From NCBI RefSeq assembly GCF_019160155.1, contig NZ_JAFNIH010000033.1, forward strand, positions 1 to 53,609: a stretch of DNA of 53,609 nucleotides, written 5' to 3'. Both the position numbers and the translations under genes were made by a program. The DNA comes from Pinisolibacter aquiterrae (lineage in GTDB: Bacteria > Pseudomonadota > Alphaproteobacteria > Rhizobiales > Ancalomicrobiaceae). Each line of letters starts with the position of its first letter. Position 1 is the first letter of the stretch. The notes beneath the pieces were generated by a model. It had not been told where the DNA came from. It did no database searches and saw nothing but the letters and a program-made list of their open reading frames with translations. Positions 44,172 to 52,810 of this stretch are shown one piece after another.

Positions 44172-45449
44172 ATGTCTGACAACTCTCTCATCGGTAAAGC
44201 TCTCGTCGGCGTTTCATCACGCTTCCTTCGCCCGGCCACACCGACCGGGAGATCGCTGGAGACACAGACCGAGTCCGGTTCGCTGCAGGTCGCGACGCCC
44301 TATCGACGCGCTCCGAGGATCGATGCCTATCGGCGAATGCGCCGTTTCGTCACCTACGGACTGTTCCTGCTCGTCGTCGTGCTACCGACGGTGGCGATGA
44401 TCGTTTACACGACCGCCTATGCGTCTTATCGCTATTCTTCCGAAGTCCAATTCTCGATTCGTGGATGGGATGCGCCGGCGACGGATTCCATCGGCGGTGC
44501 CCTGGGCAGCACCAACGCTTCCGGCGCGTCGGCGCTGGTCATGGCGAACTCCTACATCGTGAGCGAGTTTCTGCGCAGCCGCGATGCAATTCTGGCCATC
44601 CGGCCGACGATCGACCCGTTGAAGGTCTATTCGTCGCCAAACATCGATTATTTCGCTCGCTACACCGGCCCGGCGTCGATTGATGCCTTCCTGCCCTATT
44701 GGCGCTCTCACCTTCACAGCAGCTTCGATCCACTGACCGGCATCGTCACGGTAATGGTCGAAGCGATGACGCCGACCGATACCCTCAAAATCGCCAAGGG
44801 ACTGCAGGCGGCATCGGAACGGCTCGTCAATCAGCTCTCGTCGAAAGCGCGCGACGAAGCACAGTCGCGCGCGAACGAAGACGTGGAACGGCAAGTGTCG
44901 CGACTGCGCGACGCCCGCGCCGCACTGCAGGCCTTCCGCAACGCCAATCACGTCGTCGATCCCGCCAAGGAGATCGATGGTCTGATGTCCAGCCTGAAGG
45001 AGATGAAGAACGATCGCGCCAAGGCCCAGGCCGAGATCGACTCTCAGAAGGTGATGATGTCGACGTCCGCTCCGTCGCTCGTTGCTGCGCGGACGCGCCT
45101 GCAGGCACTCGACGAGCAGATCCGACAGGCCGAGGAGCGTCTCGCCTCCGTCAATGCGCAGGCCGGATCGCTGGCGAACGTCCTCTCTCGCTATCAGGAA
45201 CTGGAAATTCAGCAGCAGATCGCCGAGAAGGCCTATACGAATGCGCTCGAGGCCTTCGAGCGTGCCCGCCGGGACGCGGAACGCAAACAGATCTATCTGG
45301 CGACTTTCGTCGAACCGAGCCTTCCCGAAACGCCGGTGTTCCCGACCCCCGTCAAGAACGTCTTGATCACTCTCGGCGTCGGGCTGTGCCTCTACATGAT
45401 GCTGCTGGTCATTTCCCATTCGCTGATCGATCGCATGCGCGCCTCCTGA
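44172..45449 (+). CDS. kpsE: KpsE-like capsule export inner-membrane/periplasmic protein (PCP-3, CtrB/BexC type)
   Basis: 425 residues from ATG 44172. One N-terminal membrane helix (FVTYGLFLLVVVLPTVAMIV, about residues 59-78) and one near the C-terminus (ITLGVGLCLYMMLLVISHSL) flank a large periplasmic part with a long coiled coil (about 200-360: SRANEDVERQVSRLRDARAA, AQAEIDSQKVMM). YSSEVQFSIRG and FVEPSLPETPVFPTPVKNVL before the second helix are hallmarks of the KpsE/CtrB family. It connects the ABC transporter to the outer-membrane exporter. The gene converges with kpsT with nine bases between stops. Confidence 0.93.
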   Translation: MSDNSLIGKALVGVSSRFLRPATPTGRSLETQTESGSLQVATPYRRAPRIDAYRRMRRFVTYGLFLLVVVLPTVAMIVYTTAYASYRYSSEVQFSIRGWDAPATDSIGGALGSTNASGASALVMANSYIVSEFLRSRDAILAIRPTIDPLKVYSSPNIDYFARYTGPASIDAFLPYWRSHLHSSFDPLTGIVTVMVEAMTPTDTLKIAKGLQAASERLVNQLSSKARDEAQSRANEDVERQVSRLRDARAALQAFRNANHVVDPAKEIDGLMSSLKEMKNDRAKAQAEIDSQKVMMSTSAPSLVAARTRLQALDEQIRQAEERLASVNAQAGSLANVLSRYQELEIQQQIAEKAYTNALEAFERARRDAERKQIYLATFVEPSLPETPVFPTPVKNVLITLGVGLCLYMMLLVISHSLIDRMRAS

Positions 45450-45458
45450 GCCGCGTGA

Positions 45459-46115
45459 TCATTCGGGCGCGATCCAATCGAGGAATTTCCGGGCTTCTTG
45501 GAGCGACTCGAACATTTCGAGTTGGCCCTGATGAAGCACGCAGCCGACGTCGCAGAAGCGGGTGAGAACGGTCCAGTTGGACCCGGTCGCGATCAGCCCC
45601 GAGCGATCGCGCAATTCCATCAGGCGGTCGAAGCACTTCGCGCGAAACGTCGCATTCCCGACGCCGATCGCCTCGTCGACAAGGTGGAAATCGAAATCCA
45701 GATTGAACGATATGCCGTAACAGAGCTTGGAACGTTGCACCGGATTCTGATCTCGCAACGGCTTGTCGGCCTTGGGCGCCAGCTCTGCGAAATGGAAGAC
45801 CTCGTCGATGAACTCGTCGACGTCGCGACCGAACAGACGCGCCATGAAGGCGACGTTCTCCGCCCCACTCAATTCGTTGCTCAGCCAGCCGCTGTAACCG
45901 ATCGGATAGGACACGGTCGCATTCCGCTCGATACGGCCGTAGTCGGGCCCCATGGCACCACAAAGCAGCCGGATCAGCGTCGTCTTGCCTTCGCCCGGCC
46001 GTGCCAGAACACCGTAGGAAACGCCCGGGACGAACTCCGCGGTAACATGATCGAGGACGACTCTCGCCTTCTTGCCACGCCCCAAGGCCTTTCGCAGATC
46101 GACGAAGGTGATCAT
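45459..46115 (-). CDS. kpsT: KpsT-like capsule ABC transporter ATPase with degenerate motifs
   Basis: 218 residues from the ATG at 46115, overlapping kpsM in ATGA. Family placement is clear: TVSYPIGYSGWLSNELSGAE, ENVAFMARLFG, FHFAELAPKADKPL and FCDVGCVLHQGQLEMFESL all follow KpsT. Walker A is ARPGEGKTTL (residues 38-47), acceptable though A replaces the first G. Walker B is FDFHLVDEAIGVGNATF. The ABC signature, SSGMRxRL in KpsT, reads NPVQRSKL here, and the H-loop VSHS reads ATGSN, so the switch histidine is missing. It should power capsule export with KpsM, but hydrolysis may be altered. Confidence 0.88.
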   Translation of the reverse strand: MITFVDLRKALGRGKKARVVLDHVTAEFVPGVSYGVLARPGEGKTTLIRLLCGAMGPDYGRIERNATVSYPIGYSGWLSNELSGAENVAFMARLFGRDVDEFIDEVFHFAELAPKADKPLRDQNPVQRSKLCYGISFNLDFDFHLVDEAIGVGNATFRAKCFDRLMELRDRSGLIATGSNWTVLTRFCDVGCVLHQGQLEMFESLQEARKFLDWIAPE

Positions 46116-46867
46116 GACGACCGGAACCGCTCCATGGCCGTATGCTGGATGACTGCGGCGATCGCGATCATGACCAGGGATACCGTCAACGGAATCGCCA
46201 GATTCAACATGAGGCTGTCGTATCCATAGTAGACGCCGCTGCGCCCGAACTCGATCACGTGCAGGAGTGGATTCCAATAGACGACGTCGCGAATGAACGG
46301 CGGCAAGTGATCGGGGACGAAGAAGATGCCGCAGCTGAAATACATACAGCGGTTGATCAGGTTCGCAGCTTTCGGCCAGAACGGTATGAAAGCAACCAGA
46401 AAGCCACTGAGGACGCCCCAGCTCATGCCGAGGAAGATGAACATCAAAACAGCTTCGAAGACTACGACGTAATTGGCGATTGAAACGCGATCACCGAGCA
46501 TATAAATGACGATCGCAACGATGATGATGTTACATATCCACAAAATGAGTTCGATGATGATGCGACTGAGGATCATGTCGACGAAGGTGACGCGGGCGAA
46601 ATTGAAGAGCGTCGACATATTCATCGAAATCGAAATACGGAAGAAGATGCGCTGCCAGAGAAAGTAGGGAACGAGACCCGTGGCGAAAAAAAGCGCGAAG
46701 CTGTCACCCGTATGAGGCCGGCGAGGCGCGAGGCCGACCAGCATGAGGTAGAACAGCATATGCATCGTGGGCTCGAACAACGTCCAAAGCGCCTCGGCCG
46801 GAGAATGACCGATTCTCGATCCCCAGTCGCGGATGGTCAGGGCCAAAAGAGCATTTCCGGATTTCAT
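46112..46867 (-). CDS. kpsM: KpsM-like capsule ABC transporter permease
   Basis: 251 residues with six predicted membrane helices and the ABC-2 polysaccharide permease pattern: IGHSPAEALWTLFEPTMHML, FALFFATGLVPYFLWQRIFF, FVDMILSRIIIELILWICNI, WGVLSGFLVAFIPFW, and the family motif NRCMYFSCGIFFVPDHLPPF with VVYWNPLLHVIEFGR. It forms the inner-membrane channel as a dimer with two KpsT subunits. The stop overlaps the kpsT start. kpsMT run opposite to kpsE, an arrangement that differs from the E. coli kpsMT operon. Confidence 0.93.
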   Translation of the reverse strand: MKSGNALLALTIRDWGSRIGHSPAEALWTLFEPTMHMLFYLMLVGLAPRRPHTGDSFALFFATGLVPYFLWQRIFFRISISMNMSTLFNFARVTFVDMILSRIIIELILWICNIIIVAIVIYMLGDRVSIANYVVVFEAVLMFIFLGMSWGVLSGFLVAFIPFWPKAANLINRCMYFSCGIFFVPDHLPPFIRDVVYWNPLLHVIEFGRSGVYYGYDSLMLNLAIPLTVSLVMIAIAAVIQHTAMERFRSS

Positions 46868-47750
46868 GGGGACCGTTCCGAAGGACCTTCGTGTGGAAGC
46901 GAGCGCACGGCGACCACTGTCAGAGAAAGATCAATCTGCGTGAATATAGGCGAAAATGCGAGGCCTCGCCATGGGTGGCCCCTGTCGGAAGGAATCGCTC
47001 CCACGAGGCGTAAACCGCGCAGGCGAAGCCGTCCGATCGACGGAGTTCGCTCCCGGTTGGGGGCGCACCGCAGGCCGATTCGTCGATCGATCGCCGATGT
47101 CTCTCGAAACCGGCCTGGAATGACGAGCCGCACACCAGGCGTGTACGGCGAGAGTTCACCGGAGAATGAGCGCGATGCGCCGACGACCTGTTCGGCGCGG
47201 CGAAGCCGGAAACCCCGAGGGAGATACGCTCCGCAAAAATCTCCACGAGTGGCCGGCAATCAGGGCGGAAGCGCCAACCGCGATAGTGAGTAGGCTCGGC
47301 CACAATTGGGGTTGCGTCGGACGCTCCTCGGCGACAGCGACTGTCGTTCAGCCCAAAGCTCGTTCCAAATCAACGGCATTATGCACGACGAGCAGCCTCC
47401 GAGTCGAGAAGACGATCGAGTTACAGATCCCACCGCCGCGAGTCCGGCAGGGAGGACATCTCGAGTTCGAAACTCTCGATCCCTCCCCGAGCCATATCCC
47501 GTTCCGAGAATCGTGAGGGGGCAGCTTAAGGCCAGCGACTCGGTAGAGTGTCGCCTTCCTCATGTCGAAAGCGACACTGGCTCACCGCGTCCACATTCCG
47601 AGGGTGGAACGAGAGGCAGAGATCGCCGTCGCCGCCACCGCTTCCATGAGCAATTGCCAAGCACCGGTTACGGTGCGTCCCTTCGAAGTGCTCTGGTGTT
47701 TGGACGATCCGCCGAACGAGCCGCGCCGGTGGCAGGCCGGCCTGGGGCCA
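46868..47750. other. Long gap without a convincing gene
   Basis: About 880 bases upstream of kpsMT. Overlapping frames on both strands are short and featureless. An 8-bp inverted repeat (AGTGTCGC at 47547-47554, GCGACACT at 47571-47578) is visible. The kpsM promoter should lie near 46870-46960 on the minus strand, where the sequence becomes less GC-rich, but no clear boxes stand out. Confidence 0.5.
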
Positions 47751-48224
47751 TCACCGAGGAACGGCTGCATTCTTCGGCGGATAGAAGAGGAGCTGGAGGT
47801 AACGGCCGTCGTGATCGTTCGCCCCGACGCGTTGGCGAGCCGCATTTCGCAACTCCAGAACTACGTCCGAGAAGAACCAGACCTCGATTCCCAGCTCTTC
47901 ACAGGCACTGCGACACACGTCGGAGCAGCTGCGCGTCACCAGGATGCGCGTGAGGTGCGACGGAGAAAAGGCGAGCATGAGCAGCGCCTTTTCCCGCACG
48001 GAGCCGAAAAACCGCGTCTGAAGCCAAGCCTTCATGTCGGCATCGTTGTCGATCTCCAACGGTGCTCGACCGAGCTCGACCTCCAAATGATAGCGCTGCA
48101 TGTCGGCAGGATTGACCGCCACGAGCGACACGTCGCTGCCCGTCGCAACACTCAAGTCCGGCCCGTTCAGCCACTTCTTTTCGAGCCGCAAATAATCTGC
48201 AACGATACGCGTAGCAGCGTCCAT
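47751..48224 (-). CDS. Small hypothetical protein, possible nuclease-like fold
   Basis: 157 residues from the ATG at 48224, which has GAGAGG six bases upstream. Features include ADYLRLEKKWLNGPDLSVAT, GSDVSLVAVNPADMQRYHLE, AWLQTRFFGSVREKALLMLA and CEELGIEVWFFSDVVLEL. The strand-Asp-strand then LEVE pattern near residues 28-52 resembles the core of PD-(D/E)xK endonuclease folds with the catalytic Lys replaced by Glu, so it may be a non-catalytic relative. That is a weak inference. It stands alone between the capsule and replication genes. Confidence 0.6.
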   Translation of the reverse strand: MDAATRIVADYLRLEKKWLNGPDLSVATGSDVSLVAVNPADMQRYHLEVELGRAPLEIDNDADMKAWLQTRFFGSVREKALLMLAFSPSHLTRILVTRSCSDVCRSACEELGIEVWFFSDVVLELRNAARQRVGANDHDGRYLQLLFYPPKNAAVPR

Positions 48225-48644
48225 CTCTCGCCTCTCGCTTCGTGCCCGACAGGACGTCAAAGGCGAAATTTCTTTAGCATATTGCTACAGTATTTCAACC
48301 TAACTGACGCGATCCCCGTCTTTGGACGACTCGGCTAGAAAATTCTGGTAACTGCTGGTCTGCACGCTGTGAGCCCTGGGTCGCCGGCCATGCCGACGGG
48401 CAATCTCTTCCGCCTCGCCAAGGACCCCGGCTGCGTCGATCTGGTGGACTGGCGACACGCCATGCCGATGGTCCTCCTCCTCGACGCCGGCCCTGCCCGT
48501 AGAAGGCCTATCGTAGCGGTTCGACATCGAACACCCAAGCCAATCGACGTTGCAACAAATTGATTTTATTTGAATAAGTGAGGCTTCGATCGCGGCGGTT
48601 CACCCGTGATAGAAACCTCCGGTCCGATCCAAACTCGCCCCTCC
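48225..48644. other. Intergenic, nothing recognised
   Basis: About 420 bases between the small hypothetical gene and the end of repC. No frame shows family motifs. The 48260-48310 and 48550-48590 segments are comparatively AT-rich; the first could carry the promoter of the hypothetical gene. No repC terminator with a clear stem and T-run is visible. Confidence 0.45.
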
Positions 48645-49874
48645 TCATGCCCTCGCCTTTTCGCGCTTACGGTTGCCGATCAGGGCCATCAGCATCGGGC
48701 CGAGGCTGAACTGCCCCTCCTCCGCTTTGCGGGTCAGGCTGCGCAGGTAGCCGCCGGCCGAGGCGATCATCGCGTGGCGCTGCAGGATCGCCGCGACGAC
48801 GACCGCCGCCTGGACCTCGCCCAGGATCCCCCTCGCCTCCTCCCAGGCGCTCGGCGAAATCCCGAGCATCGGCCGCACCACGGCGGCGGTGGCCAGGAAG
48901 TCGCGCCAGTTCGAGATGTCGTCTCGCGCATAGTCGACGATGTCCGGACAGGCCTGGAGCACCATCCCCAAGGGGAAGGCTCCATCCGTGAGCCTCGACG
49001 CTCGTGGCTCGATCTCCGCCCTCTCAACCCTCACTTCTCGGAAGCGAGGTTCAAGTTCAGTGGAGATGTGTGGGTTTGAATTCTGTATGTGGCGCTCGAT
49101 TTGGGACTCATCGCTGCTCGTAATCACGTCTTTTTCGTGCGTTTCCAACAACATGAACACGTCGTCGGCGAGGGTGGAGAGATCGTCGGCGATCGCCTCC
49201 AGTTCGGCCTGCCCGGCTCGGCGCGGAATGGCGTCGACGATCGAGCGGAAATGGGCGTGGATCTCGCTCCAGTCGGCCGGCCCCCTGCCCTCTCGGCGCG
49301 TCGGAATGCCCTCCTCGATGCCGGTCGCGATCATCTTGGCGATGTCGCGGCGGCACAGCGTGATGCGCTCGCGCGCCAGCCGCAGTGCCCGTTCGGCGGC
49401 TCGGACCTCCTCCGCCAGCGCCTCGATCTCGGCGGCGCGCGCCACCAGCGGCGTCAGATCGAAGCCGAAGGCCTGATCGATCTCGCCCCCCTCCCCTTTG
49501 CGGGCGTAGCGCTTGCCGTTGGGGCTGTCGCGGCGGACAACGAGGCCTGCGTCGACGAGGCCAGCAATGTGCCGGCGCAGCGTCGCCGGCGCCATGCCGT
49601 GGGCCCGGAGCGCCAGCTGTCGGTTCGACGGCCACACCACGAGCTTGTCACCCGACAGCGTCGTCTCCGGATGGAAGCTCAAGAGCGCGTCGAGCACCGC
49701 CAACGCCCGCTCGGAGACCCCAAGCCTGGCTTTGGCAGTGCAGATCGAACGGAAGACCTCCCACTTGTGGACGACCTTCTCGGGGGCTCGCGCCTCCGCC
49801 TTGGACTGCGCCGCCACATGAGCAAGCGTCAATGATCGCGCGCCAAATGGCGTGCGGGACTGATAGGACTGCAT
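48645..49874 (-). CDS. repC: RepC, repABC replication initiator
   Basis: 409 residues from the ATG at 49874, chosen because MQSYQSRTPFGARSLTLAHV matches the usual RepC opening and GAAGG lies upstream; an earlier in-frame start at 49919 would add 15 atypical residues. The N-terminal winged-helix domain includes KWEVFRSICTAKARLGVSER, LVVWPSNRQLALRAHGMAPA and TLRRHIAGLVDAGLVVRRDS. The C-terminal domain has DIVDYARDDISNWRDFLATA and WEEARGILGEVQAAVVVAAI. RepC starts replication at an origin normally located inside its own gene. Its level is controlled by the antisense RNA upstream. A decayed relative lies at 17.6 kb. Confidence 0.96.
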   Translation of the reverse strand: MQSYQSRTPFGARSLTLAHVAAQSKAEARAPEKVVHKWEVFRSICTAKARLGVSERALAVLDALLSFHPETTLSGDKLVVWPSNRQLALRAHGMAPATLRRHIAGLVDAGLVVRRDSPNGKRYARKGEGGEIDQAFGFDLTPLVARAAEIEALAEEVRAAERALRLARERITLCRRDIAKMIATGIEEGIPTRREGRGPADWSEIHAHFRSIVDAIPRRAGQAELEAIADDLSTLADDVFMLLETHEKDVITSSDESQIERHIQNSNPHISTELEPRFREVRVERAEIEPRASRLTDGAFPLGMVLQACPDIVDYARDDISNWRDFLATAAVVRPMLGISPSAWEEARGILGEVQAAVVVAAILQRHAMIASAGGYLRSLTRKAEEGQFSLGPMLMALIGNRKREKARA

Positions 49875-49881
49875 GAATCTC

Positions 49882-49897
49882 TGCCTTCGTTCAGGCA
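49882..49897 (-). promoter_or_regulatory. Hairpin covering the repC ribosome binding site
   Basis: TGCCT (49882-49886) and AGGCA (49893-49897) form a 5-bp stem with a 6-base loop directly upstream of the repC ATG. On the repC strand the GAAGG ribosome binding site lies in the loop and 3' arm. In repABC systems the counter-transcribed RNA shifts the leader into a structure that blocks repC expression; this hairpin fits that element. Confidence 0.6.
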
Positions 49898-49944
49898 AAG
49901 AAAATCCGCCCGCCGTCAACGACGCATCGTGTCCACCTCGGGAC

Positions 49945-49973
49945 TTGACTGCGAATCAGGGAAATGCGATTCT
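49945..49973 (+). promoter_or_regulatory. Promoter of the counter-transcribed RNA
   Basis: TTGACT at 49945-49950 and GATTCT at 49968-49973 are separated by 17 bases on the strand opposite to repABC. A start near 49980 would give an RNA of about 50 nucleotides ending at the terminator, the size expected for repABC antisense RNAs. The -35 box is strong and the -10 box is weak. Confidence 0.6.
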
Positions 49974-49979
49974 CAAACT

Positions 49980-50030
49980 CGCCAAAGATCGAGAAGGGGC
50001 TTCCGAGATCCGTTTCGGGGGCCTTTTTTC
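49980..50030 (+). ncRNA. Counter-transcribed RNA (ctRNA/incA) of the repABC operon
   Basis: It lies between repB and repC on the opposite strand, the invariant position of the repABC antisense RNA. It is bounded by a TTGACT promoter and a strong intrinsic terminator, predicting about 50 nt with a single stem-loop. This RNA pairs with the repABC leader ahead of repC and lowers RepC synthesis, setting copy number and incompatibility. The exact ends are inferred from promoter and terminator positions. Confidence 0.8.
49998..50030 (+). terminator. Intrinsic terminator of the ctRNA
   Basis: GGCTTCCGAGA (49998-50008) can pair over all 11 positions, with several G-U pairs, with TTTCGGGGGCC (50013-50023) around a four-base loop, followed by six T residues. 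It is the clearest intrinsic terminator in the window and doubles as the target-recognition hairpin of the antisense RNA. Confidence 0.85.
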
Positions 50031-50065
50031 TTTGCTGGTTCAGTGGTTGAGGTATAAGCCCCAGT

Positions 50066-51073
50066 TCATTTCTCTTGGCTCCTTTCCTCGGCATACGCCT
50101 GATAAAGCTCAGGCAGTCTCCGCATCAGATAATCGGCGAAAGCATCATCGTGCGCTCGCTCAAGCTGAATGCGGCAGTGTTTGGGGGAACGCGTGAGCTT
50201 CCCGATCTCTCGTCCGTCGACGCTTCTCGCGATTACCCCATCGTCCGAAGACGGTTTCGCTTCACCACTGGGCAGCCTCATTGCGGCTGCGAATGCCATG
50301 GTGAACCGTTCATCAGTCTCCTTGGTCCTGACCTGCTCCGAGTGAAAAAGCTCTCGAACGCGCTCGATTGCGCCCGGCTCTTGGAGCCGTTCGATGAACG
50401 ATTGCCAGCGGCCACGCCCGATCTTGGGGGCGCGTCCAATTGCTGAGATAATCTCTGCTGGCACACCCTTCCCTACCGCAATCAATTTGGAGGCTTCCGC
50501 TCTATCAATCGACAGCGCGGACTGCACGACAGAACGTTGGAATCCACCGTCTTCCAGCCGCAAGGCAAAAACCGCACGCTCGATGAAACTCAGATCTTCA
50601 CGTGCCGAATTCTCAATCCCCTGTGCGATGACCAACTCTTCGTCGGACAGAGATCGAACATAGGCCTTGACGGGCCGGCGGAGCTCGCGCAGTGCCCGAA
50701 CGCGACGATGCCCGTAAGCACTCTGGTATCGCCCCGCTGCTGTCGGGTGTTCCCGAACCAGAATAGGGATCTCCTGCCCTCTTTCGGCAATCGACGACTT
50801 CAGAGCCTCGAAAGACACTGAGGCTGGCTCCGTAAAGCGATCGGCGAACGGGGAGGGGTCGACCAGGGCCGCGTCGATATCGATCGCGACAGCCCCGCTT
50901 GCAACTCTGTCACGAAGCTCTTGGTAGTCCCGCTCAACTCCTGAAAATGTGTCCTTCAGGGACTTCACTGCCCCTGAGGTCACGCGTGGGATCGCAGCAT
51001 TGTTGTCCGCAGACAACGCTTCGTCCGGTTGGGACGAAAACATCGAGCGAATGGACTGGGTTCGCTTGCTCAA
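50066..51073 (-). CDS. repB: RepB, repABC partition protein (ParB family)
   Basis: 335 residues. The start is the TTG at 51073: it reads MSKRTQSIRSMFSSQPDEAL, the typical RepB opening, and GGAGG lies six bases before it; the longer frame to 51130 adds an atypical leader. The ParB domain has EALKSSIAERGQEIPILVRE and YGHRRVRALRELRRPVKAYV, followed by GIENSAREDLSFIERAVFAL and a helix-turn-helix (FQRSVVQSALSIDRAEASKL). The C-terminal RepB domain ends FADYLMRRLPELYQAYAEE. It binds parS and, with RepA, segregates the replicon. A parS-like palindrome lies inside its own 5' coding region. Confidence 0.95.
   Translation of the reverse strand: MSKRTQSIRSMFSSQPDEALSADNNAAIPRVTSGAVKSLKDTFSGVERDYQELRDRVASGAVAIDIDAALVDPSPFADRFTEPASVSFEALKSSIAERGQEIPILVREHPTAAGRYQSAYGHRRVRALRELRRPVKAYVRSLSDEELVIAQGIENSAREDLSFIERAVFALRLEDGGFQRSVVQSALSIDRAEASKLIAVGKGVPAEIISAIGRAPKIGRGRWQSFIERLQEPGAIERVRELFHSEQVRTKETDERFTMAFAAAMRLPSGEAKPSSDDGVIARSVDGREIGKLTRSPKHCRIQLERAHDDAFADYLMRRLPELYQAYAEERSQEK
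51002..51017. promoter_or_regulatory. parS: parS-type palindrome inside repB
   Basis: GTTGTCCGCAGACAAC fits the repABC parS consensus GTTNNNNGCNNNNAAC exactly. It lies within the repB coding sequence, at the LSADNN codons near residues 20-25. RepB should bind here. Binding inside its own gene could also damp repB and repC transcription. Confidence 0.8.
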
Positions 51074-51162
51074 AATGCACCTCCGCGGGCCGGACGTGAT
51101 GCGCGTTGCTGATGAGAGAGACGCCCCCACTCGCCGACGAAGTGGGATCGCGCCAGATGAAT

Positions 51163-51178
51163 GTTGTCAGCAGACAAC
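51163..51178. promoter_or_regulatory. parS: parS-type palindrome between repA and repB
   Basis: GTTGTCAGCAGACAAC fits the consensus GTTNNNNGCNNNNAAC exactly and differs from the site inside repB at one position. It lies in the 202-base repA-repB spacer, a common parS position. A weaker half-match, GTTGTCATCTGACACC, occurs at 51229-51244 and may be a degenerate third site. Confidence 0.85.
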
Positions 51179-51275
51179 AGCATCCATCGGACCGCTCTTG
51201 CACTCATCAAACGGCGAGAAAGTGTGCCGTTGTCATCTGACACCGGCGCTGCGAGAAAGAGGGCGGGTGCTTCGA

Positions 51276-52493
51276 TCATTTTTGACGCCCCCACACTGAA
51301 AAGATCATATCCATGATCTCCTCGTTGACGGCATTGATCGATTCCATGGCTCGATCGTAAACAGACCGCCCAACAGAGCCTCGCGTCAGTTCGTAGAGCG
51401 ACTGCTTCGTCAGGCCCGCATTCGCAATCGCGGTCGACTTCCACGCGGACGCCGCCAACACGTCGGCGTCGAACACATCACGCATCAATGCCACGATCTC
51501 TTGTTCCGGGACGTCTCGAGGATCGTGTCTCGTGACGAGAAAGCGCAAGAAGTCATAATCCAAACTTCCGCCAGCCTCTTCAATCACCGAAATGAGGTCC
51601 GAGGTCATGAGTAGGAACTGGCTCATCGATGCAACATCGACCATCTGTGGGTGGACGGTGACGATCATCCCCGTTGCCGCATTGAGCGCACCCATGGTCA
51701 AAAAACCAAGTTGCGGCGGGCAGTCGATGACGACCACATCGAAGTCGTCGTCGACCTCAGCGATCGCACGCGCGACGCGCCGGAAAAAGAGTTCGTCGGG
51801 TCGGTTCCGGCTCTCCATCATGTAGCGAGGTGTCTGGTGTTCGAACTCCATGAGCTCGAGATTGCCCGGCACGATGCTGATGCCCGTAAAATAGGTCGGG
51901 CGCACGACCTCCTTCATCGCAACGCGCTCACCGTCGTAACGGATGGCACCGTAAAGCGTCGCGTTTTCCGCGATATCGAATTCGGGCTGGAGACCAAACA
52001 TCGCGGACAAAGATGCTTGAGGGTCCAGATCGATCGCCAAAACGCGAAGGCCACTCAACGCCAAACCCTGAGCAAGGTAGAGTGACGTCGTGGTCTTCGC
52101 GGAACCGCCCTTGAAATTGGCGACGGTAATGACCTGAAGTTTGTCGCCCTCACGCCGCCGACGCCAGAATCTCACTGCATCCTTGGGGCGCGCTGTCGCA
52201 AGATAACGACGCAGATCCACAACCTGCTCAAGTGTGTAAGAGCGCCGCCCGCTCGGACCCAGCTCAGGAACCGGACCAAGGCCATCGAGTGACAACTGGC
52301 GTAGATATCCGTCCGAGATGCCCACGATTTCCGCCACTTCCCCGGACGAGAACGACCGAAGCGATTTTTGAGCAGTCGGCGGAAATACCCGCTCACCGAC
52401 CGCTCGAAGACGGCGCGACAACGCATCTGCACGACGCGTAATCCGAGCTGATGTCGTCTCATGGGGGTCGGGAATGGCTTGGTTCATCGACAT
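51276..52493 (-). CDS. repA: RepA, repABC partition ATPase (ParA family)
   Basis: 405 residues. The N-terminal 100 residues hold a MerR-like DNA-binding region (FSSGEVAEIVGISDGYLRQL, RSYTLEQVVDLRRYLAT). The deviant Walker A is KGGSAKTTT at residues 128-136. Walker A' is VLAIDLDPQASLSAMFG, and Walker B is DFDVVVIDCPPQLGFLTMGA. The C-terminus has SLYELTRGSVGRSVYDRAME. It is the first gene of the repABC operon. RepA moves RepB-parS complexes and, with RepB, represses the operon promoter upstream of 52493. The promoter is not obvious, though TTAACG repeats occur at 52584-52600. Confidence 0.96.
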   Translation of the reverse strand: MSMNQAIPDPHETTSARITRRADALSRRLRAVGERVFPPTAQKSLRSFSSGEVAEIVGISDGYLRQLSLDGLGPVPELGPSGRRSYTLEQVVDLRRYLATARPKDAVRFWRRRREGDKLQVITVANFKGGSAKTTTSLYLAQGLALSGLRVLAIDLDPQASLSAMFGLQPEFDIAENATLYGAIRYDGERVAMKEVVRPTYFTGISIVPGNLELMEFEHQTPRYMMESRNRPDELFFRRVARAIAEVDDDFDVVVIDCPPQLGFLTMGALNAATGMIVTVHPQMVDVASMSQFLLMTSDLISVIEEAGGSLDYDFLRFLVTRHDPRDVPEQEIVALMRDVFDADVLAASAWKSTAIANAGLTKQSLYELTRGSVGRSVYDRAMESINAVNEEIMDMIFSVWGRQK

Positions 52494-52810
52494 TCGCTTT
52501 CAGACGCTTTTAGAACGTAAGACGCACTCTTTCCGTCTCGATACATAAGCCATGATTCCCTCCGCGCAGCAACGAGAATAGGGTTAACGAGTCCTTAACG
52601 GATCGCGGATCTAGACGCTCTCCAATCCCAAGACCACAGCGAGTTCCGTTACTTGCAGCATCTGCCTCCTCCCATCGCGCTGAAGGAATAGTCAGTCGAC
52701 CTCCTGCAATGGACCAAACGCCCACAAAAACTGCTATCCATCGCCCCGAGCGCTCTGCCCCCTGCAGCCCACCTCGTCCCGAACCATCGCCGCCGCGAGC
52801 CCACGGCCCC

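Noticed and set aside
51229-51244. Third parS site
   Set aside because: GTTGTCATCTGACACC departs from the consensus at the central GC and in the right arm; mentioned only as degenerate.
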